Source: Algoriphagus formosus (GTDB lineage: Bacteria > Bacteroidota > Bacteroidia > Cytophagales > Cyclobacteriaceae). Taken from it: 64,000 nucleotides of DNA. The notes under the pieces are model-generated. The model ran no database searches. It saw nothing but the letters and a program-made list of their open reading frames with translations, and was not told the origin of the DNA. Every line of letters begins with the position of its first letter. The first letter of the stretch is position 1. The stretch spans positions 226,327 through 290,326 of the forward strand of contig NZ_NIUC01000004.1 in assembly GCF_002807035.1 (NCBI RefSeq), in the 5' to 3' direction. Made by a program: the position numbers and the translations under genes. Below are positions 52,728 through 62,206 of the stretch, in pieces.

Positions 52728-55145
52728 TCATGCCACTACATCTTGATACAAATACTTCTGAAAATCAATAAAAAGGTTTCTTGCCTCCAAGACCCCGCCT
52801 AGTATTTCTGCACCGCTGAAAATGTCTCCATATTTATTTTCTAGGATAGTGTTGAGTTTGGAGTCGTCTAATTCTTCAATTCCAGATTCTCGATACTTGT
52901 CTAGGACAAATTCAATAAAGTCTTTTTGATTTTCATTCAAAAGGGGAACAATGGATTTTTTGGCAGCTACGGATCGTTCTTCTCGTGTTTTTGCAATAAA
53001 ATCACCATTGAAAACATATTCTAATACATCAAAAAGATCACTTTTATCCAAGTCTACCAATTTCTGTAAGGTTAATAAATCACTTTGCGGAAAGCCTGCC
53101 TCTTCCAATTTCTGCAAAAGAGTTCGCCTTGTGACTGGATTACTCCAAATTGCTCTCAATTCCTCCTCATCTTTGAAAAGCTTGGGGAGTTCTCCGAATA
53201 ACTCGGTCATAAACTCCTCGCCAGAAATGGGCTTTCCTTCTGCACTCCAAAAGGAAGTGGACATCATGTGCTGAATAGTCCTTTCTTTTCCTTTACCTAA
53301 TTTGACTTTGACCTTTTTTGGTCTTTTTTGGCAAATACAAGGAGACTCACCGCAAACCAAACAAGGTGATGGAGGCTCCTTTATGCAAACACAATCAATT
53401 TGTCCGCAATCTTTGCATGGAACTGGAGGAGGAGGGTGGCCAATTATTTCTTCGGGTTCCGCTGGTTCACCATCCCACTCTGGATCAGAAAAATGTTGAT
53501 AGGCATTTACGTAATCATAAATCGTAAAGAAGTCTTTTCCGTCATAAACGCGCGTTCCTCTACCTACAATTTGCTTGAATTCAATCATGGAATTGACAGG
53601 TCGGAGCAAGACGATATTCCTTACATTCCGAGCATCAACTCCAGTTGAAAGCTTCTGGGAAGTAGTGAGGATGGTTGGGATGGTTTTTTCATTGTCCTGG
53701 AATTCCCGAAGCTGCTGCTCTCCGCTTTCCCCATCATTTGCTGTGACCCGAACGCAATAAAAAGGATCTTTGGATTGAGCTTCTTGATTGATCAAATCTC
53801 GAATAAGGGCTGCATGGGCTTGATTGGCACAAAAGACGATGGCTTTCTCTTTTTGATTGCAGTCTGATAGAAAGATCTGAACTCGTTTTCGCTCTCTTTC
53901 TACTATCTCAATGGTTCGGTTAAAATCCTTTTCCTCGTAGCGCTTGCCTTCTTCAATTTCTCCTTCTTCAATCTCATCATCTGAGGTATAGGTGTAATCA
54001 TCCAAGGTCGTTTGAATTCGCTTGACTTTGAATGGTGTCAAAAAACCATCATTGATGCCCTCTTTGAGTGAATAGGAATAAACTGGCTCCCCGAAATAGC
54101 GATAGGTATCTACATTGTCTTTTCTCTTGGGAGTAGCTGTCAAGCCCAATTGCACTGCTGGAGAAAAGTATTCCAAAATCCCTCTCCAATTACTTTCATC
54201 TTGTGCTCCACCTCGATGACACTCATCGATAATGATCAAGTCAAAATAGTCTGCTGGATATTCTCCGAAATAGGGGGTAGGTTTTCCATCTTCATCTTTA
54301 CCAGACATAAAAGTTTGGAAGATTGTAAAGAACAAACTCCCATTGGTAGGTACTTTCCCTGTTTTCTTTATCGAATCTGGTTTGATCCTTACAAGTGCAT
54401 CTTCAGGGAATGCTGAAAAAGAGTTGAATGCCTGGTTGGCTAATATATTTCTATCTGCTAGGAATAAAATTCTTGGCCTACGAGAAGCCTGATCAGGATG
54501 CTTATTTCGATCATTAAGATTCCATCGGGTTTGAAATAGCTTCCATGCAATTTGAAATGAAATGGCTGTTTTTCCGGTACCTGTGGCAAGCGTCAAAAGC
54601 ACTCGATCATTTTGATTTGAAATAGCTTCTAAGGTTTTTGCAATGGCTAATTCTTGGTAGTACCGGAGTTCCCAAGTTCCGGACTTGTCTTCAAAGGGAA
54701 CAGCAGCGAAAGTTTCTCGCCATTCTTCTTTAAAAGTTTCTTGATTTTCGATTTTTTTAATTGGAAAAGTCTTTTCCCAAAGTTGATCAGGACTTAAAAA
54801 ATCATCTACCATACCTTCCAATCCTGTCTCCATACAGATTTGGTAGATTTCTTTGCCATTGGTGGAGTAGGTAGTGGCTAGCTTCAGCTTGGCGGCATAG
54901 TCCTTAGCCTGCATGACTCCTTCACCTACTTCCAGATTGGCGCTCTTAGCCTCAACCACCGCCAACTTCGTTCCTCGGTAAACGAGAATATAATCGGCAA
55001 TCTGCCGCTTGCCTCTACCACCAACCTGAATCTTTCCAGCCGTGATTTTATATTCTCGAAGCACTTTGGAGCCTTCTACCACTCCCCAGCCTGCTTCTTT
55101 TAGCTTGGGATCTATCAGGTCGGCACGGGTTTCGGATTCGTTCAT
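52728..55145 (-). CDS. hsdR: Type I restriction enzyme R subunit (EcoEI-like) with Cys-rich insertion
   Basis: 805 residues. The N-terminal nuclease has the PD-(D/E)XK core D51...E65-A-K67 (ADYILVYRGTKLAVVEAK). The helicase has Walker A ATGTGKT (187-193), DECH at 307-310, GLTATPKR and QIVGRGTR. Residues ~570-605 contain eight Cys in two repeated PC-x-x-CG-x-x-x-CxC units, a likely zinc-binding insertion before the C-terminal EcoEI-type domain. It cleaves and translocates DNA as part of the HsdMSR complex. Its start overlaps the stop of the GHKL gene by 4 bp. Confidence 0.93.
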   Translation of the reverse strand: MNESETRADLIDPKLKEAGWGVVEGSKVLREYKITAGKIQVGGRGKRQIADYILVYRGTKLAVVEAKSANLEVGEGVMQAKDYAAKLKLATTYSTNGKEIYQICMETGLEGMVDDFLSPDQLWEKTFPIKKIENQETFKEEWRETFAAVPFEDKSGTWELRYYQELAIAKTLEAISNQNDRVLLTLATGTGKTAISFQIAWKLFQTRWNLNDRNKHPDQASRRPRILFLADRNILANQAFNSFSAFPEDALVRIKPDSIKKTGKVPTNGSLFFTIFQTFMSGKDEDGKPTPYFGEYPADYFDLIIIDECHRGGAQDESNWRGILEYFSPAVQLGLTATPKRKDNVDTYRYFGEPVYSYSLKEGINDGFLTPFKVKRIQTTLDDYTYTSDDEIEEGEIEEGKRYEEKDFNRTIEIVERERKRVQIFLSDCNQKEKAIVFCANQAHAALIRDLINQEAQSKDPFYCVRVTANDGESGEQQLREFQDNEKTIPTILTTSQKLSTGVDARNVRNIVLLRPVNSMIEFKQIVGRGTRVYDGKDFFTIYDYVNAYQHFSDPEWDGEPAEPEEIIGHPPPPVPCKDCGQIDCVCIKEPPSPCLVCGESPCICQKRPKKVKVKLGKGKERTIQHMMSTSFWSAEGKPISGEEFMTELFGELPKLFKDEEELRAIWSNPVTRRTLLQKLEEAGFPQSDLLTLQKLVDLDKSDLFDVLEYVFNGDFIAKTREERSVAAKKSIVPLLNENQKDFIEFVLDKYRESGIEELDDSKLNTILENKYGDIFSGAEILGGVLEARNLFIDFQKYLYQDVVA

Positions 55146-57241
55146 TTTAGTTTATCAATAAAAATTTTATTTCTCTGTTGTGCTCTTTTAAGTAATGTCG
55201 AATATTTTATTACTTCAGTGTAAATAGCACCATTTGATCTGCCATCAAAGCCGATCACATTTTCAGCTGGTCTGTATAAATAATCAAATTGATATGAATA
55301 TTCATACCTACTTACAGAGCCTAAAACATCCCTAGGTTCAATGCTTTCACCTAGGAGGTAACCGTAAAAGGTTGTTATTTGAAATTGATCAATTGTATAA
55401 TTTCGAATTAAGTTTGCATATCTATCTATTTGCGTCAGATGATCAGAAGCATTCACATGAGGCGCCTTGAATTCAATAATTATACATTTTCCTTCCTCTG
55501 GAAAAAGTAAAACATCAGGCCTTTTAATTTTTCGATTTTCTCCTAGCGAAGTTAAATAGCGTTCTTCTTCTTCTGAAAATTTATTCTTAAATACCCTTAC
55601 TCCGTCAATTTCAAGCTTGCTTAATTGCTTCTCTGAACTTCCTTTGAAATAAATGAAATCCTCATTAATTATCCATAAGTCGCTTTTATCTGTTTCGTTA
55701 GATCCCTTTTGAAATATAAGATTGTGTATAAGTGCCTCATCGTAATTTTCTTTTTGTTGTTGTACATGAAGCTTTCTTTTCAATATTTTATCGAGTAAAT
55801 CAAGTACTAATTTTCGTCTTGCTACATAATGGGTTAAGGTTTTTTTATTCTGCATTGGAATTGCATAAACAATTCGATCAATTTCTTTTTCTAATTCTTC
55901 TTCATAATTAGGGTTACGGGTATCGAGTTTATCCAAATTGTCAATGGATTCTTTTATTGAAGCGTCAATTGAAGCTTCTTTCTTGGCTTCAGCTTCATAA
56001 AATTTCTTTAGAATTTCAGATTCGCTATCATTGATAGATATATTAATACTTTTTGCTGTTTCCTCATCTAGCAAAAACATATTTTTTAATCTTGATAAAT
56101 CTTGTTGATGTTTTTGAGTAACTTCATTGATTTCAGGATACATCGAATTAATAGATGTATTCACTTCCTCTTTAATTTCCTCTAAAAAAATTTCTTTGTC
56201 GGAAGCAAATAAGTCTCTTTCAAAAGAATTTCTGGTTGGGATATTTAATACTCCTCTTAAATTCGTATCTCTTGAATCGATATAGTTACTTGATACTAAA
56301 AAGAGATATTTGTTTCCTTTTATGGTGTCCGTATTTGCAAGAATATCCAGTGATACTTCGGATTCTTCAATTACCTCACCTTTGGAAACCAATTTTAGTC
56401 TATTTTCTTTAAGTTTATCTTTTGGTATTTTATAAGCATCGATCATAAATTCTTCAGATTCATTAGTTTTCTCAATTCCAAGATCAGTTTTCCTTGAATA
56501 AAAAAGTGGAATTGTCTTCGTCTTGTCAATACTTGGTAAATCAAATGAAGTGATATGACTTTCACTTTCTTTATTAGAATGGATATAAAATTCAATATTT
56601 ATTTCAGGGATATTATTTTTATTATAGCAAAAATAATGAATATATCGTTCTAATAATTTTTCTTTTAAAGTAGCATCATTTAAGCTATTATACACATCGC
56701 TATTTTCAATTAAGTCATTAAAAGTAATAGTTGTTTCTGATTCGATTGCTTCAACTTTTTTGCATTCTTTATGATAAACAATGGAATTATGCTTTAGAAA
56801 GTCTTCTGCTTTTGAAACATAAAACACCCGTTTATAAAAAATACCCTCAAATTCATAAACACTTTCTATTTCAGTTTTATCAAAATAGTGAGCGTATTGA
56901 ATTCTTCCTGAACCAAGATTTTTATAATTTTTTCTTACATCTCTAAAAATATTAAATCTTTCAAACTGATCGTCTTTAAATCCTATTCCATTATCTATAA
57001 TTGAAACCTTTTTGAAATAATGGGTTTCCTCAATTGCTCCCTCGACAACGTAAATTCTTATTAAAATTTTCCCTTTATGATCTTTATCTTCTTTTTGCTT
57101 GTCTCTAATTGCTTCAAGGGAGTTTGTAAATGCTTCAAATATTGGTTGCAATGCGGTTTTAGATTTTGGTACATCTTTTCTCAATATTTCAGGCCAATAC
57201 AAACCATTTCTTACTATGAATTCTCTATTCTTAAAATTCAT
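55142..57241 (-). CDS. GHKL (MORC/MutL-like) ATPase fused to PD-(D/E)XK nuclease, embedded in hsd operon
   Basis: 699 residues. The N-terminal GHKL ATPase has the N-box FEAFTNSLEAI (E36, N40), G1 box IIDNGIGF (D83-G87) and GSGRIQ (111-116). A transducer-like beta region (~190-330) and a long charged helical region (~350-500) follow. The C-terminus (574-608) is a nuclease: D576, E590-x-K592 and QxxxY (Q604, Y608). MORC-like GHKL proteins in restriction systems were described by Iyer, Abhiman and Aravind (2008). It overlaps hsdS and hsdR by 4 bp each, so it is made with the RM complex. More A+T-rich than hsdM/hsdR by eye. Confidence 0.85.
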   Translation of the reverse strand: MNFKNREFIVRNGLYWPEILRKDVPKSKTALQPIFEAFTNSLEAIRDKQKEDKDHKGKILIRIYVVEGAIEETHYFKKVSIIDNGIGFKDDQFERFNIFRDVRKNYKNLGSGRIQYAHYFDKTEIESVYEFEGIFYKRVFYVSKAEDFLKHNSIVYHKECKKVEAIESETTITFNDLIENSDVYNSLNDATLKEKLLERYIHYFCYNKNNIPEINIEFYIHSNKESESHITSFDLPSIDKTKTIPLFYSRKTDLGIEKTNESEEFMIDAYKIPKDKLKENRLKLVSKGEVIEESEVSLDILANTDTIKGNKYLFLVSSNYIDSRDTNLRGVLNIPTRNSFERDLFASDKEIFLEEIKEEVNTSINSMYPEINEVTQKHQQDLSRLKNMFLLDEETAKSINISINDSESEILKKFYEAEAKKEASIDASIKESIDNLDKLDTRNPNYEEELEKEIDRIVYAIPMQNKKTLTHYVARRKLVLDLLDKILKRKLHVQQQKENYDEALIHNLIFQKGSNETDKSDLWIINEDFIYFKGSSEKQLSKLEIDGVRVFKNKFSEEEERYLTSLGENRKIKRPDVLLFPEEGKCIIIEFKAPHVNASDHLTQIDRYANLIRNYTIDQFQITTFYGYLLGESIEPRDVLGSVSRYEYSYQFDYLYRPAENVIGFDGRSNGAIYTEVIKYSTLLKRAQQRNKIFIDKLK

Positions 57242-58425
57242 ACCACAACCTCCTTCCCAGTCAACTCCCCAATAAACGCCCGCTGCAAAATACTCTTCTT
57301 CAATTCCTCTAAATCCTCAATCTTCTTCTGATACACCGCTTCCAGCTTTTGCGTTTCGGCTCGAAGGGTATCTAATTTTCTGACAATGGTTTGCTGTTCT
57401 TTAAAATTGGTAACCGGTATTTTAAGATTTCTCAAACCTTTGTAATAAATACCTACAACGCTTGTTGTGCCACTTTTTAGTTTCTGTAATCTTTCTTTAA
57501 CCAACTTTGAAGAAAAAGCATAGTTGATAAATCTTGATGAAATTCCTTTATTAAATACAACTCTCATTATGTTGTTGTTGAATAAGGTTGGTTCATCATC
57601 AATTGGAGTGAATACACAAGTTTTTCCAACCAAATCATAGCTATTTCTCGTGTTAAACAAGAAGTCTCCATCGTTTAAAGCAAACTTCTCTAATTCAATC
57701 TTGCTTGCATCAACATAAACATATTTATTATGGACTAAATTGTTATCGGAAGTAATTGAGTCCATTTTTAGGTAGCGATATGGTTTATCATTTCCTTGCT
57801 CTTTCGTACTTTTAATAAGACCTATTTGATTTTCTCGTATTAATTCTTCAAATCTTTTCTCTTCCCATCCATCCCCTTTCTTCTCAAACACCCCCTGTAA
57901 ATAGCTTTCATAAAGTTCTCTGGCGTTTTTGAGGTTTTGTTCGGCATTGGCTTTTGCCTTATCTATGGTGACAAAGCACTCGTCTAAAATGGAAACAATG
58001 CGTTGTTGTTCGGGGAGGGGGGGAAGTGGGATTTTATAATTACTAATCATTGGAACAGTCAATTGAGGAATAGACGTTCCGCTATGTTTAAAATCAATTG
58101 TCTTTATAGCATAATTCAAATAGTCCAAACCTAATTTTGAACTATCCTTTGGTGTTACGACAATTAATCTTACTACTGGAAAGAATGGCTCTAATCTTTT
58201 TACCGAATATCCAATTGTTCCACGAGCTGAAACCGTAATGCTTGGTTTCACTACTTTGGCAATATTTGTATAACCATAAAGCCCATCATTTTTCTCTCCA
58301 TTTGCATAAATCGGAATTTGGTAAGACTCACTTTTAGTTTTGGAAAGGTTGTCTTTTGGAACATCACCACCTGCTGATAATTCACATACTTCCCCCAACT
58401 TCTTTATTTCCCAACCCTGCTTCAT
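57238..58425 (-). CDS. hsdS: Type I restriction specificity subunit
   Basis: 395 residues with the two-TRD layout. TRD1 is ~1-150, the first conserved helix region PLPPLPEQQRIVSILDECF...ARELYESYLQGVF, TRD2 ~185-340, and the second helix region FKEQQTIVRKLDTLRAETQKLEAVYQKKIEDLEELKKSIL. It sets the bipartite recognition sequence of the M and R complexes. The TRDs are A+T-rich, as is common for exchangeable TRDs. 4-bp overlaps with hsdM and the GHKL gene. Confidence 0.94.
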   Translation of the reverse strand: MKQGWEIKKLGEVCELSAGGDVPKDNLSKTKSESYQIPIYANGEKNDGLYGYTNIAKVVKPSITVSARGTIGYSVKRLEPFFPVVRLIVVTPKDSSKLGLDYLNYAIKTIDFKHSGTSIPQLTVPMISNYKIPLPPLPEQQRIVSILDECFVTIDKAKANAEQNLKNARELYESYLQGVFEKKGDGWEEKRFEELIRENQIGLIKSTKEQGNDKPYRYLKMDSITSDNNLVHNKYVYVDASKIELEKFALNDGDFLFNTRNSYDLVGKTCVFTPIDDEPTLFNNNIMRVVFNKGISSRFINYAFSSKLVKERLQKLKSGTTSVVGIYYKGLRNLKIPVTNFKEQQTIVRKLDTLRAETQKLEAVYQKKIEDLEELKKSILQRAFIGELTGKEVVV

Positions 58426-59876
58426 ATCAATTCCAAAATTGAGTTTAAGATATCTGAGCTTTCCTCGTCCAAGGCTTTCATTTCTTTTAGGATAGCTTGA
58501 GGAGATCGAAGGGCGGCTTCTTCTTTTTTGTTGGGGTTTTTGACACTTAAATCAAAAGTGATTTGGTCCACGTCTTTCATGTCGACCGTCCAAGAGTTTT
58601 CACTATCGGCAAAGGACTTTTGCAGTTCAACAAATTCCACTAGATCGTTTTCATTCAATGGATTGGTCTTGCCCAGGTTACGATCAAGGTTGAGTTGGTA
58701 GAACCATACCTTTTGGGTTGGCTTTCCTTTCTCGAAGAATAGTACCACCGTTTTGACACCAGCTCCAGTGAAGGTTCCTCCTGGTAAGTCTAAGACAGTA
58801 TGCAGGTTGCAGTTTTCCAGCAATTGGCGACGCAGGGCGACGGTGGCATTGTCGGTATTGCTTAGGAAGGTGTTTTTGATCACGATTCCGGCTCGTCCTC
58901 CAGCCCGAAGGATTTTGACAAAGTGCTGTAGGAAAAGTGAAGCCGTTTCTCCGGTTTTAATTGGGAAGTTTTGTTGTACTTCGGCTCGTTCCTTTCCACC
59001 AAAGGGAGGATTGGCTAAGACTACATCGTAGCGGTCTTTTTCTTGGATATCTGCCAAGTTTTCGGCCAAGGTATTCGTGTGGATGATATTGGGAGCTTCT
59101 ACTCCATGTAGAATCATATTCATGATCCCAATGATGTAGGCAAGGGATTTCTTTTCCTTACCGTAAAAGGTTCGCTTTTGAAGGATTTCGGATTCGGCAG
59201 TGCTCAGTGACTTACTTTTGCGCATAAATTCAAAAGCTTCACAGAGGAAGCCTGCCGAACCTGCGGCAGCGTCATAGACTGTTTCTCCAATTTGAGGATT
59301 GACTACCTTAATGATGGTCGTGATCAGAGGGCGAGGGGTGTAGTATTCTCCTCCATTTCGGCCGGCATTACCCATATTTTTGATTTTTCCCTCATAGAGA
59401 TGAGACATCTCATGCTTCTCGTCATAGGTTCGAAAGCGAAGGGAATCGATTAGATTGATCACTTCCCGAAGGTTGTATCCGCTTTGAATCCGGTTTTTGA
59501 GTTCGCTGAAGATCTCCCCGATTTTATATTCGATGGTATCGGCGCTAAGGGCAGATTTTTTGAAGCTCCGGAGATAAGGCCAGAGTTTGTTATTGACAAA
59601 GTCGTTTAGATCATCCCCGGTTTGGGCTTGGTGATGATCTAGTTCTCCAGAGGGAAGCTTCGGGGCTGCCCAAGTACTCCAATGAAATTCTGAATTGATG
59701 ATAGGTGAAAAGCTCTTACCAGTGAGTAGAGCGGCAGTTTCTCGATTTTTTTCTAAATCATCAAGGTATTTTAAAAACAAGATCCAGGATGTCTGCTCCA
59801 CATAATCAAGCTCCGAACCGCATCCTGCGTCCTTGTGGAGAATATCATCTACGTTTTTAAAGGTTTGTTCGAACAT
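58422..59876 (-). CDS. hsdM: Type I restriction N6-adenine methyltransferase subunit
   Basis: 484 residues. HsdM_N helical domain 1-140; SAM-binding motif I YDAAAGSAGFL (201-211); catalytic motif IV NPPFGG (289-294); and GGEYYTPRPL just before the catalytic domain. It methylates adenine with SAM and protects self DNA. It lies 6 bp after the small HTH-like gene and overlaps hsdS by 4 bp. Confidence 0.95.
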   Translation of the reverse strand: MFEQTFKNVDDILHKDAGCGSELDYVEQTSWILFLKYLDDLEKNRETAALLTGKSFSPIINSEFHWSTWAAPKLPSGELDHHQAQTGDDLNDFVNNKLWPYLRSFKKSALSADTIEYKIGEIFSELKNRIQSGYNLREVINLIDSLRFRTYDEKHEMSHLYEGKIKNMGNAGRNGGEYYTPRPLITTIIKVVNPQIGETVYDAAAGSAGFLCEAFEFMRKSKSLSTAESEILQKRTFYGKEKKSLAYIIGIMNMILHGVEAPNIIHTNTLAENLADIQEKDRYDVVLANPPFGGKERAEVQQNFPIKTGETASLFLQHFVKILRAGGRAGIVIKNTFLSNTDNATVALRRQLLENCNLHTVLDLPGGTFTGAGVKTVVLFFEKGKPTQKVWFYQLNLDRNLGKTNPLNENDLVEFVELQKSFADSENSWTVDMKDVDQITFDLSVKNPNKKEEAALRSPQAILKEMKALDEESSDILNSILELI

Positions 59877-59882
59877 GGGTAT

Positions 59883-60545
59883 TTAAGGTGTTGGAAATAC
59901 TACTGATTTTACAATTGTTGGAATTGATTTTCCTATTATATCGAATAATTTGGTCTTTGCTTCTTTCCCATAATTCTTCCATTTGGCTTTTTTAAAAACT
60001 TCTTCAGCTTTGGTTGACCCAATTCCAATAGAAATTTCATGTGCCGCTTTTTTCAATAATTTTTCGAGAGTTGAAATAGAAAAGGAAACTCTTTCCGAAT
60101 TGAAAGAATAATCTGTAGATCCAAGTCTCATTTTCTTTATGTTTCCCTCTAAAAATCTTAATAGATATGGGTTTTCAATAGTAAGGATGACTTTAGCACT
60201 CCCAGAAAATTCTAGATAACCATCTGTAATTAATTCTAAAAATGAAACCCAAGAATTCCATTCATCTTTCTCATCATCGGAATCATATCTTATACCTACT
60301 TCCAATCTTAGATTTTTAATTTTCCTTTCTGATATTTTCAATAAAGTACTCCAATCAAAATTTGAAAGTGCTAATTCCTTTTCTCTTTCAAATTTCTGAA
60401 GCAAATGGAAGAGAAAAATATCTGTTTCAGATTTCGAAACTGATCCCAAACCTCTATCCAGGAAATGGTCTAAGAACTCATTTAAAAACTCTTTTTCCTT
60501 GGACCGAATTATCTTCTCGATTGTTTCTTTTTGTTTCTTATTCAT
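59883..60545 (-). CDS. HTH-like protein leading the hsd operon, unknown function
   Basis: 220 residues from ATG 60545; a TTG at 60590 would add 15 but overlaps likely promoter sequence. The N-terminal ~110 residues look like a winged HTH: SKSETDIFLFHLLQKF, then STLLKISERKIKNLRLEVGIRYDSDDE. The C-terminal half is basic with no known motif. Its stop lies 6 bp before hsdM, so it opens the operon. It may be a control (C-like) protein or an effector of the system; homology not established. Confidence 0.6.
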   Translation of the reverse strand: MNKKQKETIEKIIRSKEKEFLNEFLDHFLDRGLGSVSKSETDIFLFHLLQKFEREKELALSNFDWSTLLKISERKIKNLRLEVGIRYDSDDEKDEWNSWVSFLELITDGYLEFSGSAKVILTIENPYLLRFLEGNIKKMRLGSTDYSFNSERVSFSISTLEKLLKKAAHEISIGIGSTKAEEVFKKAKWKNYGKEAKTKLFDIIGKSIPTIVKSVVFPTP

Positions 60546-60627
60546 AAAAGTGCAAATAGAAAGCTCAGTAAAGATATTAGTTTGAGTCAAAACTAAAAAT
60601 ACATTGAGTTAAAAGAAGGTAATGCCT

Positions 60628-60815
60628 TTATTCCAACTCCCCTAAATCCACCAGAACCACCTTACGAACCCTGGCCTTGATCATCGTAATCCCATAGATA
60701 ATATCCCTGCTGGCCATGGTGAGCTTTCAATGCGTCACGATAAAAAACGGGCTCTTCTCGCTAAACCTCTGAGCTTTCTGGTTGAACCTGTCAATGTAGG
60801 TATTGTCCGGCTAAA
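60628..60815 (-). pseudogene. Possible gene relic
   Basis: The reverse strand encodes NTYIDRFNQKAQRFSEKSPF, a stop, then MASRDIIYGITMIKARVRKV and VLVDLGELE to a stop at 60628-60630, in one frame. The G+C content is higher than in the neighbours. It could be debris of a mobile-element gene; no family recognised. Confidence 0.25.
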
Positions 60816-60887
60816 AATGATTGATAACCATTCATTCAAAGCATTGAAAATCTATAGCCTAACTGATTTGTTTTTTAATTAACCTTA

Positions 60888-60915
60888 AAAATTACCCACT
60901 TTATGGTATTTTTTT
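60888..60915 (+). repeat. 28-bp direct repeat, copy 1
   Basis: Core ATTACCCACTTTATGGTA within an A4...T7 context, identical to 62322-62349, flanking the exonuclease gene. Similarity continues imperfectly for ~20 bp 3'. Confidence 0.85.
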
Positions 60916-61051
60916 GATTAATTATTTTCCTTTATTGCGACTAATAAGTTTTAGTTGATCTTTTAGAAAGACAAGATTCCCTAATTAAGTATCATGGGTA
61001 ATTCTAGGGAAGGCGATTCCTGAGAGATTTAAATTCTTTAAATAGATTATC

Positions 61052-62206
61052 ATGAACTGGCTTAAAAACCTTTTTGGAACTAAAGACAAAATTAATATAA
61101 CCGTGGATGGTGTAAATCCGCAAACTGAAAATGAATTTCGATTTTTTAAATTTGTAGAGACTGAACCGGTATTCTTTCTCCAAAAATGGTTTGACCAATC
61201 TAAGCGCTTAGGTCACGAGTTTAAACCCCAATACGAACGTGCCATTCAAGAAAAACTAAGAACAGGAGAATTTAGAAACCCCCATAAGTTTCCGGAATAT
61301 TTTAATTCTGAATTTGATTTCATCGCGATAGATTTTGAAACAGCCAATAATAATAGAATCAGTGCCTGTGCAATCGGTTTGGCATTTGTTAAAAACGACA
61401 CTTTTGTTCACAAAGATAAATTTTTTATTTCACCGCCTGAAGCCGAAGTAATTCTTCAATCGCATTACCAAATTCATGGGATTAGTAAAGAGGACCTTGA
61501 GTTCGCACTCGACTTCAAAGACTTGTGGGAAATTGAATTTTCTAAATATTTCAATTCCAGCTTGATTGTGTTTCACAATGCAAGTATGGATCTGAGCATT
61601 TTAAAAAATTTGTTTCTACATTATAAAATCGAAGACTTTAATATTAGATACTTGGACACAATGAGGCTTGCGGAAAAATCCGGAAAGCCTAGAAAGCTTA
61701 CGGATCTAGCGGATGAGTTTGAAATCAACATTAAAAACCATCATGATCCTCTTGATGATGCTGTGGTTTGTGCCCATGTTTTTAATGAACTCATTGAACT
61801 TTATCCTAATTATTTTCAATTGATTCAAAATTTAAATCCCGACTCACTTATAAAAAAGGAGATTAGGAGCCATCAGAAAATCAGCTTGGAGATTAAAAAT
61901 GAGAATATTGATATTATTAAGGACTATTTAATATCAAAAAATGAATTAGAAGACTTGAAAATTGAAGGGGCAGCCTTTCTTTTTACCGGGGAACTAACTC
62001 AAGATAGGGATGAAGGCAAAGAGTTCATTCTTAATAATGGAGGACTTATTAAACAAACTATTTCAAGCAAAGTCGATTACGTCGTCTTGGGTGAGGGGTA
62101 TGGATGGTCAAAAATTCAAAAAATTAAGGAATTGAATGAATTCAAAAATTGTAAAATCAAGATTTTATCCAATTCTGATTTCAAGAAATTGGAGAGTAGA
62201 TATTGA
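61052..62206 (+). CDS. DEDDh exonuclease (DnaQ-like) with C-terminal BRCT domain
   Basis: 384 residues. An N-terminal ~88-residue region of unknown fold precedes a DnaQ-like exonuclease: D94-x-E96 in IAIDFETAN, Asp in HNASMDLSIL, and HHDPLDDA for the last His/Asp pair. The C-terminal ~75 residues match a BRCT domain (FLFTGELTQDRDEGKEFIL, VDYVVLGEGYGWSKIQKI). This combination suggests a 3'-5' DNA exonuclease recruited by protein contacts, perhaps in repair or defence. The gene is bracketed by 28-bp direct repeats. Confidence 0.88.
   Translation: MNWLKNLFGTKDKINITVDGVNPQTENEFRFFKFVETEPVFFLQKWFDQSKRLGHEFKPQYERAIQEKLRTGEFRNPHKFPEYFNSEFDFIAIDFETANNNRISACAIGLAFVKNDTFVHKDKFFISPPEAEVILQSHYQIHGISKEDLEFALDFKDLWEIEFSKYFNSSLIVFHNASMDLSILKNLFLHYKIEDFNIRYLDTMRLAEKSGKPRKLTDLADEFEINIKNHHDPLDDAVVCAHVFNELIELYPNYFQLIQNLNPDSLIKKEIRSHQKISLEIKNENIDIIKDYLISKNELEDLKIEGAAFLFTGELTQDRDEGKEFILNNGGLIKQTISSKVDYVVLGEGYGWSKIQKIKELNEFKNCKIKILSNSDFKKLESRY

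Larger units (their letters stand above)
60546..61051. other. Gap with possible gene relic and first 28-bp repeat
   Basis: About 500 bp, gene-poor. Minus-strand reading at 60628-60815 gives two consecutive open stretches suggestive of a decayed gene; 60888-60915 is the first copy of the direct repeat also found at 62322. Confidence 0.5.

Noticed and set aside
53302..53760. Overlapping plus-strand frames inside hsdR
   Set aside because: Shadows of the Cys/Pro-rich segment and helicase core; no start context or homology.
52728..60545. BREX, DISARM, Zorya or Dnd system
   Set aside because: The hallmark genes (PglZ, BrxL, DrmA/B, ZorA/B, DndC/D) are absent; HsdM, HsdS and HsdR motifs are clear.
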